Assembly (NCBI GenBank): GCA_029532415.1
Contig: JAQOTA010000050.1
Location: forward strand, 1,922,001 to 1,986,000
From: Marasmius tenuissimus
Taxonomy: Eukaryota; Basidiomycota; Agaricomycetes; Agaricales; Marasmiaceae
Reading direction: 5' to 3'
DNA: 64,000 nucleotides
A program made the translations under genes and the position numbers. The notes under the pieces were generated by a model, which worked only from the letters and a program-made list of their open reading frames with translations, ran no database searches and was not told the DNA's origin. Every line of letters starts with the position of its first letter. Position 1 is the first letter of the stretch. Of the stretch, positions 35,201 through 44,340 are shown in pieces.

Positions 35201-36526
35201 AGGTGTCTTCTTAGTAGGCATCTTAAGGTCAAGTGGGAAACCTTGCGTATGTTTCCGAGCTTTATTCAGGGCTTTATCCGACGGATGCCCAAAGCGTCTG
35301 TGCTCAATATCATAGTCGACGTTATAAACGACCGACTTGGCCATTAAAACCTCAGCAGATGCTTTCCGCAAGTGTACCCAATAAATGGTTTGACCAGGCA
35401 TATGAGGGTAGGAAACAAGCGACTGTCGTCGCTGTGAAGAGTAGAAGGCTAACTTCTTCGCGTTTCCACGAATTGATAGACCATCTTGAAGGAACTCTCC
35501 CATGGATAGCAAGCGTATATCCAATTGCAGTATGTAATAGACAGGATAGAGTCGCGAAACGCGCTCAGTAGGTTTCCCATCATGTCCTTCAACATTATGC
35601 TTAATGAAGACAGTGCCTTTACCCTTGATCTGTATAGGGTTGCCCTTATTTGCAGTATTTACGATAGGACCATCAAGCGATTCATATTCAGCGAAATCAT
35701 TCAAATCATTCGTGAAATGAGAGGAGGCACCAGAATCAAGGAGCCAACCCTGTGCGTTGTTCACACTTTTCTTTCCCTTACATTGAGTACAACCCACAAA
35801 GTGGGTGGAAATAGCATTGCAAAAATGTACAAGTGATTCCAGATCACTACGACTACCGCGCACACTACTGATACCAACTATTTGGGAGCAGCGCTGTAGG
35901 TTTGCATCAGCTTGGGAAAGCAGGTCAAGGTATGGAACTTGCCTGTCATCATGGAACGATCCAAGAGAGACGTCATCCGGGACGTCCTCTACCCCTGCAG
36001 CTTCGGCAATGTCATTGTCAACATCATTACCGAAAAGAGAGGTCATGTCCTCCATACCGTCGTCAGATCCCCAGTCCATCTCTACATCTTCATCAGGATC
36101 AGTGCTACGAGAGCGTTTAGAAGAAGTAGAAGAAGGAGATCCGGCTCCCTCATATCCCTCATCATCCTCCAAAAGACGCTTGGACGAGGACGCACGTGGT
36201 TGTTCAATGCGGTCCTGGAGCGAACGATTGGTGGCGGACGTGACGATCTGTTCGAAGGGTTTGAGATACTGCGCCGTCTTGGGGGCACCAAGTCTGTCAG
36301 CAAGGGAACGTGCTCCACGAACATCATCAAATACTGACTGAGTCGGCTTGAAGCCGGTGAAGGACTGCATGGCAGCTGGGTTCTTCTTGACAGCTGGCTG
36401 TGGGACAGTGCTGTCGCAAGACTTGTCCCAGTGACCGGTGAAGTGAGCTGGGGGCGGTGATCCCATAGCGCGAACAGGAGGGGCGCTAGCGATCTCGGCA
36501 CGCAAGGAGTTGTTGACTGCGTTCAA
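32207..36526 (-). CDS. Copia pol region: protease, integrase, reverse transcriptase, RNase H
   Basis: A single open frame with all pol enzymes in copia order. Aspartic protease: L-L-D-S-G-A-S-S-H (about 35730). GAG-pre-integrase zinc-binding segment: H-R-R-F-G-H with C-R-G-C (about 35200). Integrase core: D in H-S-D-L, D in W-M-S-D-E-G-G, E in Q-N-G-R-A-E-R-F. Reverse transcriptase: F-L-Y-G-D-L and the catalytic Y-V-D-D (about 33155). RNase H: T-D-S-D-W-A and S-S-T-E-A-E-Y. The frame is open upstream of the ATG at 36526 as far as an amber codon at 36761-36763 and is in the same frame as gag. It is therefore probably expressed as the rear part of one gag-pol polyprotein. Confidence 0.95.
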   Translation of the reverse strand: MNAVNNSLRAEIASAPPVRAMGSPPPAHFTGHWDKSCDSTVPQPAVKKNPAAMQSFTGFKPTQSVFDDVRGARSLADRLGAPKTAQYLKPFEQIVTSATNRSLQDRIEQPRASSSKRLLEDDEGYEGAGSPSSTSSKRSRSTDPDEDVEMDWGSDDGMEDMTSLFGNDVDNDIAEAAGVEDVPDDVSLGSFHDDRQVPYLDLLSQADANLQRCSQIVGISSVRGSRSDLESLVHFCNAISTHFVGCTQCKGKKSVNNAQGWLLDSGASSHFTNDLNDFAEYESLDGPIVNTANKGNPIQIKGKGTVFIKHNVEGHDGKPTERVSRLYPVYYILQLDIRLLSMGEFLQDGLSIRGNAKKLAFYSSQRRQSLVSYPHMPGQTIYWVHLRKASAEVLMAKSVVYNVDYDIEHRRFGHPSDKALNKARKHTQGFPLDLKMPTKKTPLCRGCAEGKMHEKSFPSSNTRASKPFERIHSDLKSYPVESYHRYKYYISFLDDCTSYVWTSKLKTKDEAVPALRDFLIMVKTQFNAVVKTWMSDEGGEYKGDKFDAVLKEYGIQRDQSIPYTPQQNGRAERFNRTIHEKAEALHFEACMPQSWWEFCHVHAVHLYNRTPVQRLSWRTPFEMLYGETPDVSHLRVMGCAAYVFIPEDRRKNKLAPRSELMTFIGYQDGMKGFLFMRSNNSVFKGSTALFNETLYNKCPDARTRGFTPVGSEPFTLGENPNIPSEDEDSDDDGFDTPLPDLRRRSEPSKRSEPQVDEPAGGPAPGDLPLPQSGPPTPPGEPAVPPPAPAADGPRRSSRQRKGTTQPGNIFGEQRNPNRPSDIIRDLENKNTWRNVTGDKEPPHPVDRPSSSRSRMGKGGKKGIPGPLPPPPAPEPSGSTESHEEESVVERLTQEGGVGFVIYLLNNAVPVHDSLPTSNTPDFSNIREWTLRDILKLPVEQQKEWKNACYKELEALRKRKVFELCDLPKGRKAIRNRWVFDVKSNGRKKARLVAKGFSQIEGVDFDEIFSPVVRYETVRMMLALAALKNWYITSVDVKNAFLYGDLVEEIYMEQPEGFKVKGQERKVLRLRRALYGLKQAALEWWRTLSSSMEVLGFKRLTSDAGLFICKDPKSGEVVYAIIYVDDALFMGPNKAFVDKKKAEFMARWECRDMGDASKFLRMSICREGNKIMIDQKDYLKKVLERFGMQNAKGAPTPLPAGYVPTPNDGPVNPAIRSKFQSVIGSLLYIMLGTRPDIAYAVTKLSQFSSNPTKEHLDKALYICRYLAGTSDYSLVYDGDSDGGLLAFTDSDWAADPIKRRSITGYFFKLAGGIFSWQSHAQKTVALSSTEAEYMALSDCSRQASWIRLLLSELGINLGPIPICGDNQGSIFIASNPVQERRTKHIDIRYHYIRLCVEDGKVELFFIEGVYNPADMFTKNLGHEKFLRFRDHLGLEFYSST

Positions 36527-36760
36527 TGCAATACGTTCCCTGCGGTCGGTGATTGAGGAGTAAGGATGGGTAGGAGCGGGGGAAGCTACGACGGAGGCAT
36601 AAGATGCCAGATGAGAGTGACCATGCGACCGATTGTTACCACCGTTGTTACCGCCGGCGTGGCTGGGACCCTGGTGCTGGTTGATACCACCGCGGGTACC
36701 ACGCTGCTGCTTCTTCTTCTTACCGTTGTTCTGGTTCGAAGAAGGACGTTGCTGCTGCTG

Positions 36761-37612
36761 CTATGGTTGACGCTGTTGGCCACGCTGCTGCTGTCCACGC
36801 TGCTGACGTTGCTGCTGTGGACGCTGCTGCTGACCAAACGATGGTTCGCGGTTACCAGCACGCTTGACCGCTGAGAGGCGGTTAGCAAGCTGAGGGTTCT
36901 GGCGCTCGTATTCGATCATGATGGCTTCATGAACGTCGGCGACGGTGAGGGCGCTGGTGCTCTCAGGATCCCTATCAAAGTCATGAAGGGACTTGGAGGA
37001 AGCGGCGTCCCATTCGGGAGGAATAGCTGCGATCAGAAGGAGGGCTTTGATCAACTCGGGGAGTTCAACCCCGACCTCGGCAAGACGTTCAATATAGTGT
37101 TTGAATTTGGCGATGCCAGCCTGGGGATGGCTGGTGGTAAGCCGGAAGGACACCAGTTTGACGAAGTCGCCATAAATGGCAGACAGGGTGGGTTTGCCAT
37201 AGGTGGTGATGATGGTAGACCAGGCTTTAGCAGCGTCCATGTCCTTGAGAGGTTCAAAGACTTCCTTCGTAGAGGTCAGCTGAATGATACCCATCAACTG
37301 AAGGTCTTTCTCCTCCCATGCTTCCAGCGCGGTGTTGAACGCCGTGATCTGAGCATCAGTAGGAGGGTGACGATCAGGTTCGTCATCACTGTCAGCTCCA
37401 GTTGGAGGCTGAGCAGCTGCACCAGTTGAGGGAGTGACCGTAATGGTCGGAACAATAGCCTCCCCCAAGGGGTACGTAGGCTTCTTGGCCGCACCAGTGA
37501 GGTGACGATAAAGGCCTTGAGCCTTGGTAACAGCTTCCATTTCGCCGTGGTAGGTCTGGCGGAAACCAGTGCCGTCGAAGCGACCGGAGAAGAATTTCTT
37601 AACATCGAACAT
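36761..37612 (-). CDS. Copia gag (capsid) region
   Basis: A UBN2/Retrotran_gag_2-type capsid protein that packages the element RNA into virus-like particles. The start codon is at 37612. The middle part (I-Q-L-T-S-T-K-E-V-F, A-K-A-W-S-T-I, F-R-L-T-T-S) fits the conserved copia gag core. Toward the end the sequence becomes Gln/Arg/Gly-rich and no C-C-H-C zinc knuckle is seen. The frame closes at TAG 36761-36763, but the same frame reopens at once and runs without a stop into pol, so gag and pol are separated by this one codon. Confidence 0.9.
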   Translation of the reverse strand: MFDVKKFFSGRFDGTGFRQTYHGEMEAVTKAQGLYRHLTGAAKKPTYPLGEAIVPTITVTPSTGAAAQPPTGADSDDEPDRHPPTDAQITAFNTALEAWEEKDLQLMGIIQLTSTKEVFEPLKDMDAAKAWSTIITTYGKPTLSAIYGDFVKLVSFRLTTSHPQAGIAKFKHYIERLAEVGVELPELIKALLLIAAIPPEWDAASSKSLHDFDRDPESTSALTVADVHEAIMIEYERQNPQLANRLSAVKRAGNREPSFGQQQRPQQQRQQRGQQQRGQQRQP

Positions 37613-37828
37613 GGTAGTAAGAGGTTAGATTTGGTGTTGGATCTAGAAAAGACAGCATCAGCATGCGTCTAATCAACACAGGGAGCAGCCATAAGGGGCG
37701 CTATGCTCAACGAGGAGCATTGGATCCTTAAGATCCGATGTCGTCGAAGGACGTACATCAATGCCATAGATCGAGCACTCAATTAAGAGGTCGATGGCAA
37801 CATGCAGGTCTAGCCTAGCTAGCCGATG

Positions 37829-37877
37829 ACAGCGGCCTAGGGGCGCTCGTCGCTAACAGCAGCCTAGGGGCGCTCGT
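37829..37877. repeat. Two-copy tandem repeat in copia 5' leader
   Basis: A 22-base block centred on GCCTAGGGGCGCTCGT occurs at 37829-37850 and again at 37856-37877 (27-base step) with one difference. It lies in the untranslated leader between primer site and gag and could act in RNA packaging or dimer formation, but that is only a guess. Confidence 0.8.
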
Positions 37878-37896
37878 TATTGTAGTCGGGCTAACC

Positions 37897-37909
37897 GGGG
37901 CCCATAACC
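37897..37909 (-). other. Primer-binding site matching the initiator tRNA anticodon loop
   Basis: Right behind the 5' LTR the minus strand reads GGTTATGGGCCCC. Its complement, GGGCCCAUAACC, is the anticodon stem-loop of vertebrate-type initiator tRNA-Met rather than any tRNA 3' end. Priming from an internal, cleaved half-tRNA is known for Drosophila copia and yeast Ty5. Confidence 0.65.
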
Positions 37910-38233
37910 TGATGAGCCGGCATGACGCCTAGCGCAGAGGACTACAACATGGCTACACTACTACTTACCAGAGAGGAGTTTAGAGAGGTTAGAGGCGAGA
38001 CATAGAAGCTCAAGCACACACTAGATTCAAGTAGAGAACTACGAGCTTATATACATGTAGAGAAAAATAGAATCTACCATATAAGGATAACAATAGAAAT
38101 TGTACATATGAGCATAGTGAACAATAAAGAATAGAACAATAGCGAATGCATTGTCCCGCATAATACAATGGCGGGAAGTATGAACCGGGACTTCGGATAT
38201 ACCGGGATCTAATAATAGTCCACGGATTCAACA
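37910..38233 (-). repeat. 5' LTR of copia element
   Basis: 324 bp; serves as promoter. On the minus strand a TATATAA box lies at 38047-38053. Confidence 0.97.
38047..38053 (-). promoter_or_regulatory. TATA box in the copia 5' LTR
   Basis: TATATAA on the transcribed strand inside the LTR; the same box occurs in the 3' LTR. Confidence 0.6.
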
Positions 38234-38933
38234 CCTTCCCCTTGTTTTTTCTATCTAGGAGTGTATGTATACATTAGGTCAAGATATCTATCAACTCATA
38301 TTGACCACCGAGGGGGGTAGTGGGCAAAGGATCTTCTTATCAGCTCGAAAATTTGTTATCAGCGCGGAACCAGCATTTGGGACGTGACATCATCACGCTG
38401 ATAGTCTATGTTTTGAATGCGTAGCAACACCGGGTATTACCAAACCCCGTCACATTCGGTGACTTCCATCACCGCCTTTTGCGAGTTTCGCGCCCTCGTC
38501 TCGTCCGGCTTCAACATTACTTCTCACTATTCCCAGCTATGCCCCCGTTAGGTATCGGAAAATCTTCTTATTACCATGAAAAACAAGCCTACCAATACCG
38601 AGAGTCTCCTGATGACATCTCCTTTCATGATCACCATATCAATATTTCACTTGTGCCCAAAATCACCATCCTTTATTCTATATCTCAACGAATGGGGCCC
38701 CCCACCTCTTTATACTGGCTCAGTATATGCAGACATAAGTCAAGAATGATTCCAGAAAAAGTCCGACAAGAAAGAGTGGAGAATTGCACCGTCAAGCCAA
38801 TTTGTCCCAAATGATGATCGTATCCCAAATGGGCATTACCGACTGTACTACCTCTGCTATTCCGACGATATCGTGAGGATCGGCTAGGAGAAAAAGCATC
38901 AGTGCGACAGTGGTGATTCGGAGAAGGAAAATC

Positions 38934-41188
38934 CTACCAACCATGTATCATTTCAGGGTATCCATGATCACGAGCATACTGTTTCCCATCCATTTCATAG
39001 TTTCCCGAGCGAAGATGATCGCGGACACATGTGTATCGATCTTCTGGCCAGTGTGAGCCAATCCACTCCTGCACGACCAACTTGGGAATACTGAATTCCT
39101 CCCAATTCTCCTCAACAATGACATTGCCTCCCTGTGGGTCGAGGGACCAGTAGAATAGATTTTTCGGGAATGGATAGCGGACACAATGCGTGTTGTTGAT
39201 GTACTTAGTGGGTAGAGGGTGGACGAAGAGGTAAGATAGGGCTCATTCGCGAGTGGGGTCATCACGTGCTTTTGCGTGACAAAAGTCCCATAAAAATAAT
39301 AAGAACTCGTAGCGCTCACTAGAATTTAAAAGGGCTCCGATGAGTCCTTCGGAAAGCAATTTAGAAGGACTTGTCGGAGTCCTTTTTGCGGAAAGCTGAC
39401 CCTGGGAATAGATATAAAATTTTCAGCACGTCCAGGGCGAGACTTTGCTCGCCGCGCGTGAGCATGAAATTGGCGGGAGTCACAGCGCGTCACATACACG
39501 TGATGACCCCACTTGCGAATGAGCCCTATCTTATACTGGCGCCGGAAGGCTTCTGAGGTCCGGATCGAGGAAGGTACCCTCGAGGCGGAAGCCGACGTAG
39601 TCGATATGAACTGAGGGGAGGGATACATCAAGCAGAGAAAAGCAAGAATATGCAAAGGAGTACCTACCAACTTGCTTCACATTAGCATCAAAGGCATCGC
39701 AAAAGCTGAGGGACTGGCAGAAATGAGCGCAGCGAAGTCGATTGCGATCCTTTTCTGGAATGCGCAAGCAGAAATCGATGCAGACTCGGACATCTCCAGT
39801 CTTACGGAATTTCAGATCGACCCGCCAAGCAGCTAAGCAAGTCAGCAAACGCAAAGATAGAGTTAGATACATAGACGAACCTGAGCCGGAGAAACATGCT
39901 TTGACGTCGGGGCTGCGGCTCTTGCAATACCACTCCGGGGAGGGAGTGGAGGGGAAATAGGCGAGGATTCCAGGTTTGGTCTGGTCGACGACGGCCGCAA
40001 ACGTCAAAAGGCCATGCTCGGCAAAATTTGACAGGTCACCAATCCGCCTTCGTTGGAAAGACGCGACTAGATGCAAAACATCGCCGAAGTTTACCTCGAC
40101 GTGGGTAACAATATTGTTGGTGATGAGTTGTGGTAGGGTGTCTTGGCAAAGTGAAGGTAGTGGATAGAGGAGTGGTCGAAGGTCCTCTTCGCCTGGTGGA
40201 TTGAGAAGGACAGAAGCCGAACCGTAATTCCAAGTCAAAGATTTGAGGTTGAACGACCAATCTTCAGGACGTCGCGTAGCCTATTTGCTATTATTAGTCA
40301 GTTTGTGCTTGAAATAGCTAGCCCACCGGAAATGCAACGCTGACAGTCGCGTCGTTGCGCAAAGATTGAATCGCAACTATCTAAGGGCATTCCTTAGCTC
40401 GGACACCAAGCTCAGAGTCTCGACACACATATGTATAATTAAGGTAGTAATATATGATCCAGTTGCTCCGATGCCGGTCAGCGAATTCATCTCCATTCGC
40501 CAGTTCTGTCATCTTTCAGCTCTTACTACAATAAACAATTCCAACCAAAAACCTACCATCGTGAGCTATCAACGTCAATGCATTCGACTCGACCACCGCA
40601 AAGATCTGGGTGAGTAGTGCTGACCTGCAACATTCCATTATAACGATCGGGGGACGAATTTCAAATCAATAGCTCGCCAATTCACCTCCGGCACATTGCT
40701 ATCTCAAAGAGATTCTTCGCAAGCTAATGCAAAATGTCGGATCGTCACCCTCTATTCAAACACTGATATTCACCTTCACGAACTCGTCTCGACCCTTCTC
40801 TTCAACTATGTAGTTCAAAAGTGGTGGCAGTAAAGTCTTCCTGGTACCCAACTATCTTGGCCGTTTGTACCGTTTTCTTGACTGTGAAAACCTGCCACTC
40901 CGTTGAGGTTGACAACCCCTCTGGCTCGATGTTGGTCGATAGTATCTTGGATGAGAGGAACCGTCGAAGTATGATGTCACCGTCAATTATTCTTCGAATA
41001 GTCCTTCCATTCTGGAGGCAAGGGTTCCAGGATTGCGACTGACAAACACACAAACTGACGCTTACCACAGTGATGAGATCCCTCTCTGAGCCATGGTAAT
41101 GGTTCGTGATCGCATCTCTGGCCACAGTCTGAAAGTTTGCATTGGCTCCTATCGTTGTGTGTTGAGCGTTGGCGAAGATAGAAGACAT
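38934..41188 (-). CDS. Kinase-like (pseudokinase) protein of an agaricomycete family; likely one-base frameshift; MITE in intron
   Basis: Reassembled from about nine exons. The start M-S-S-I-F-A-N-A-Q with I-T-N-H-Y-H is the usual opening of this fungal family. A kinase N-lobe-like part follows (I-I-D-G-D-I-I-L-R-R, F-T-A-T-T-F-E, then E-F-V-K-L-A-K-N-L-F-E), then the hinge I-F-A-V-V-E-S-N-A-L-T-L-I-A-H-D-E-L. After that come W-S-F-N-L-K-S-L-T-W-N-Y and the C-terminal block F-Y-W-S-L-D-P-Q-G ... Y-A-R-D-H-G-Y-P-E. No H-R-D or D-F-G motif is seen, so catalysis is unlikely. Between F-E-L-H and V-E-E-K the frame is off by one base (near 40807), giving an early stop unless the base is an error. 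Intron 39204-39536 contains a MITE. A close relative starts at 63622. Confidence 0.65.
39234..39531. mobile_element. 298-bp MITE with TA target duplication (Tc1/mariner-like)
   Basis: Terminal inverted repeats of about 34 bases with one mismatch, starting AGATAGGGCTCATTCGC and reading on to a CACGTG palindrome. A TA dinucleotide flanks both ends (39232-39233, 39532-39533). No coding capacity. Lies within an intron of the kinase-like gene. Confidence 0.8.
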
Positions 41189-41726
41189 GATTTCGCTGTA
41201 AGACAGAAAGAACCGTACGGAAAGATAGAGGGTGTGAGTGAAAAACAGTGAGAGAGACGATGGTGAGTGATTATATCACTGCCAAACACAGCACACATCA
41301 AGTGAGACCCAGCGATTAGACCATGAGCCACCCCGTCACGAGGATCTGTCATACGTCGCCTATACCATCAGTGGTCCCACGATGCAATCCTACATACTCT
41401 GACCTCCTCTAATCACTAAGTTCTCCATTTGTGGCAGTGACCCGGAGTCACTCTGTTGTAGGTCCTTACTGGTCCTTTCCTGTCACCGTTGTCACCCCAT
41501 TTCTTCCTTGGCCAGCAATCATCGCCATCCATGTCAATTGCTTCTTTCTTTATAGCCCAGGAGATCACCCAGGCATGTCTTCAAAGTCTTCAGTTATCAC
41601 CCGCCTTGTTGGAGGGGTGTAGGTAACGTTGCCTCGGGGAATCTCCGAATCAAAATATCACTGGCTTCGGACTGATTCAAGAATCAAACTTGGTAGGGTA
41701 ATACATAGCGCGTACAAAGGCATAAC
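41189..41726. other. Intergenic, no gene seen
   Basis: Contains the promoter of the kinase-like gene and the 3' end of the P450. No repeat or ORF with support. Confidence 0.5.
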
Positions 41727-44247
41727 TCAAGTTCTCCGAGTGAACACTAGTGGCATTCGAATCGGCCTAGAAATGAAACAAGCGACCATTTTGATCATGT
41801 AGTGTCTCCAGGACGTGATACGGATAACATACGAGATTGTTAACCCTGGCTTTGTCGCAAACACCCTCGCTTTCTTCTCTTCCATTGTCTCTCCAGCAAA
41901 TTGGGGTTCCTCTTTGAAAGAGATTTTATATTTGGAGACGAGCATCGTGAGGATAGCAATTCCCTCGGTTTCAAAGAACCTTGAAAACAGGGAGTGAATT
42001 GTCAGCATAAAAGGTCGCGCGGTGAGATACATCCCGTACTTTCTCCCGATGCAAGCACGTGCACCTGAACACGAGTGTTTGAAGATGTAACCTTGAGTGA
42101 GATCCATTCGGAACAGGCGAAGAACCTCGTCCACTTACCGCCGCTGAAAGGCAGGAACGCGTCTCTTGGCCATTCCTCCCTGAAACGTGAGGGTCTGAAC
42201 TCATGCGGATCCTTCCAATACTTGGCTGCAAACCGGAAGATAACAAATGACTCAGTAAACACTTAGACAGGAATATAAAGACTCACGGTTATAATGCAGC
42301 CCGACCACGCTCAGCGAAATGCTGGTCCCTTGGGGAACAGGAACCACCTTCGTCTCACCAACGGCGTTTTCAGCCACTAGAGTGGTATCTTCAGCACTCA
42401 TTTTCGGTATGACGCAGACCTGTTGGATAGCAGGATCGGTTTTTCAACTTTCATGTATCCCAGTAGCGAAGATGATCGGAAGCGCACTGGAGGGAACAGG
42501 CGAAGGGTTTCGTAGAATACGCTAGCACAACTTCGATCAGTAAAGGTGTCAAGGCCGAAGGAAGGGGAAACATACGCCATCGATTGAGCGAACAAGGGCA
42601 TCTCCTCATAAGTCTGAGGGGGCGTGGTGAGAAGGGCGATGAAGGGTGCCTGCCGGGAACGAAAAACTCACGGGAATCCTGCCGTCTGGAATAATCGACT
42701 TGATGTGCTGATATAAAATCTCTTGTTCTTCCTGATAGAAAGCGAGAAGCCCGAACGTGAATGCAAGTGTGTGAGCCGTAGTCTGGTTATAGAAAGTAAT
42801 TAGCAATGTCGCAACGAGGTGGAGTCAATTCGCTCACTTCGTGCCCAGCGAGGAGAAAGATAAATATATTTCCCATTAATTCCCTCTCGGTCAGCGGAAC
42901 ATCGGTATCGTCGGAAGGTGAGTCGTTCGCGTCCAATAGACTGCTGAAGAGATCGTAGCGCTCCTCCTTCTTCTCCGCATCTCGGCGTTCGTTGATCATC
43001 TCCAGCATGTATCTCTACCGGTAATATTCATTAGTCTCGACACGGTTGATTAAAGCAATAAATCACCTCTAGCTCCTCACACGCCAGATTCACACGACGC
43101 AGCCTCTCCGTAACGCCCATTAACCACTTGGGGCACGCTACTATGAAAAGTATATCTCGGCTGAAGGTACTCAGCGCCTCCTTGAATGTTAGTTGGTGGC
43201 CAGGACTGAGGACCATGTCGTCTTTCCATGAGATTTTTCTACCAAATCCTAACGTTACGCGAGTCGACGTGAACAAAGGGGCAGGGGACACGAAGCACAC
43301 ATACCTGCGACTCCGATCACAAATAGGGCAATCTGTTCATCGAATCATGAGCTCCTTCTACAATTGGCAACTGGAACCCAAGCAGGGAAGCGAGCCTACC
43401 GGAAGAGTGATGTCGACGGCGTGATCGACCTCGACATTCCTATTCATCCATACGCTGTCGAACAGGTCCAGTACGATCCTAACGGTCTCGTCCCAGACGA
43501 GTTTGTTATTTCGCTGCACGACAGATCAGTTGGGGAACGGAATTTGGAGTCCGAACGCACATCATTGAAGGCAGGGGCAGCAATCTTTCGATATTTCTTC
43601 CAGAGCTCGCCTTCGGACGCGATGATATTTCCCCCAAACATTTGTAGCGTTTTGTACAAGTGTACTGGTTTTGGGAAGCGTGCCCGCGAAAAGGTGATCT
43701 CCTGTCGGCGACATGAAGGAGACCAGAGGGAGCAGAGTCGTGTCCAATACTTGCCTTTATTGCAGCAGCATTAGCTACATTGACGGTGACCTGTTCTGGG
43801 AAGACTGAAGCCTGAGGGCCAGTGAGCCGGGGGATGATTGGCCATGAGACGCGGGATCAAAGTAACACACACTGGCCAAAATATCCCAACCGTATTCCTC
43901 ATATCCTAGAAAGGGGGGGTTAGCATCGTAGATAACGCAGGGAGTATATCAGCGCACTGTCAAACTTGTTTCTGAACATATGATTTCTTCCATGCGTTAT
44001 ATAGGGCATACGAGGGAGCAAGTTGATGAGGGCGCCGACTTGAGGGAATAGTGTTCGAACGCCAGGGTGATAACTAAGCAAACCAGGTGTCAAGCTGGAT
44101 TAGAAGCCAGTCGTGTTTCGTAGGAAAAGTTCAGGCTTACCCAACTGATGCAAGGTGTTTCCGGACGTTGAGGGTTTTATGGACAACGTAGAGAACAACG
44201 ACTGACAGGGCGAAAAGGCTAGCAGATTTGGACGAGATAGCCTCCAT
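41727..44247 (-). CDS. Cytochrome P450 monooxygenase
   Basis: A heme-thiolate oxidase anchored in the ER membrane. The start at 44247 opens a hydrophobic anchor (S-L-F-A-L-S-V-V-V-L-Y-V-V). The C-helix region W-K-K-Y-R-K-I-A-A-P-A-F lies near 43590. The I-helix oxygen-binding motif A-G-H-E-T-T is split by an intron near 42835. The K-helix E-T-L-R is near 42510. The heme-binding loop F-S-G-G / A-R-A-C-I-G-R-K is split by introns near 42070-42150 and 41990-42048, then F-F-E-T-E-G-I-A-I-L. The C-terminus P-I-R-M-P-L-V-F ends at stop 41727. All fingerprint residues survive splicing, so it is probably functional. Many short introns are typical of basidiomycete P450s. Substrate unknown. Confidence 0.88.
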
Positions 44248-44332
44248 GCTGAACTGAAGCGGATGGCAAAAGGAAGAACTGGTGAGTCGTGACCACTGCA
44301 CTGTCAAGTAAATGACGTTGCCAGTGCACAAG

Positions 44333-44340
44333 AATATATA
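44333..44340 (-). promoter_or_regulatory. TATA-like box upstream of P450
   Basis: TATATATT on the minus strand about 90 bases before the P450 start codon at 44247. Confidence 0.45.

Larger units (their letters stand above)
31841..38233 (-). mobile_element. Ty1/copia LTR retrotransposon
   Basis: A 6,393-bp element read from the minus strand. Two 324-bp LTRs (TG...CA) differ at one position only (T versus C near 32134 and 38203). The 5-bp target duplication CCTTC flanks both ends (31836-31840 and 38234-38238). Order of protease, integrase, reverse transcriptase, RNase H identifies the copia group. Near-identical LTRs imply a recent insertion. Confidence 0.97.
31772..38845. mobile_element. Tc1/mariner-like non-autonomous element, split by the copia insertion
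   Basis: A 23-base inverted repeat with one mismatch begins CAGTCGGTAATGC at 31772 and ends as its reverse complement at 38845. A TA dinucleotide sits immediately outside each end (31770-31771 and 38846-38847), as expected of a Tc1/mariner target duplication. Without the copia element and one copy of its 5-bp duplication the element would be about 676 bp, with no transposase frame, so it is a MITE-like passenger. The copia element interrupts it 69 bp from its left end. Confidence 0.65.

Noticed and set aside
39531..40238. A separate gene ending at 39531 and another short gene at 38948-39319
   Set aside because: The first is a read-through of a donor site and the second is the wrong frame of the real last exon; both belong to the one kinase-like gene 38934-41188.
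40802..41188. A self-contained 128-residue protein
   Set aside because: Comparison with the 63622 copy and the following exons shows it is the N-terminus of the longer kinase-like gene, stopped early by a frameshift.
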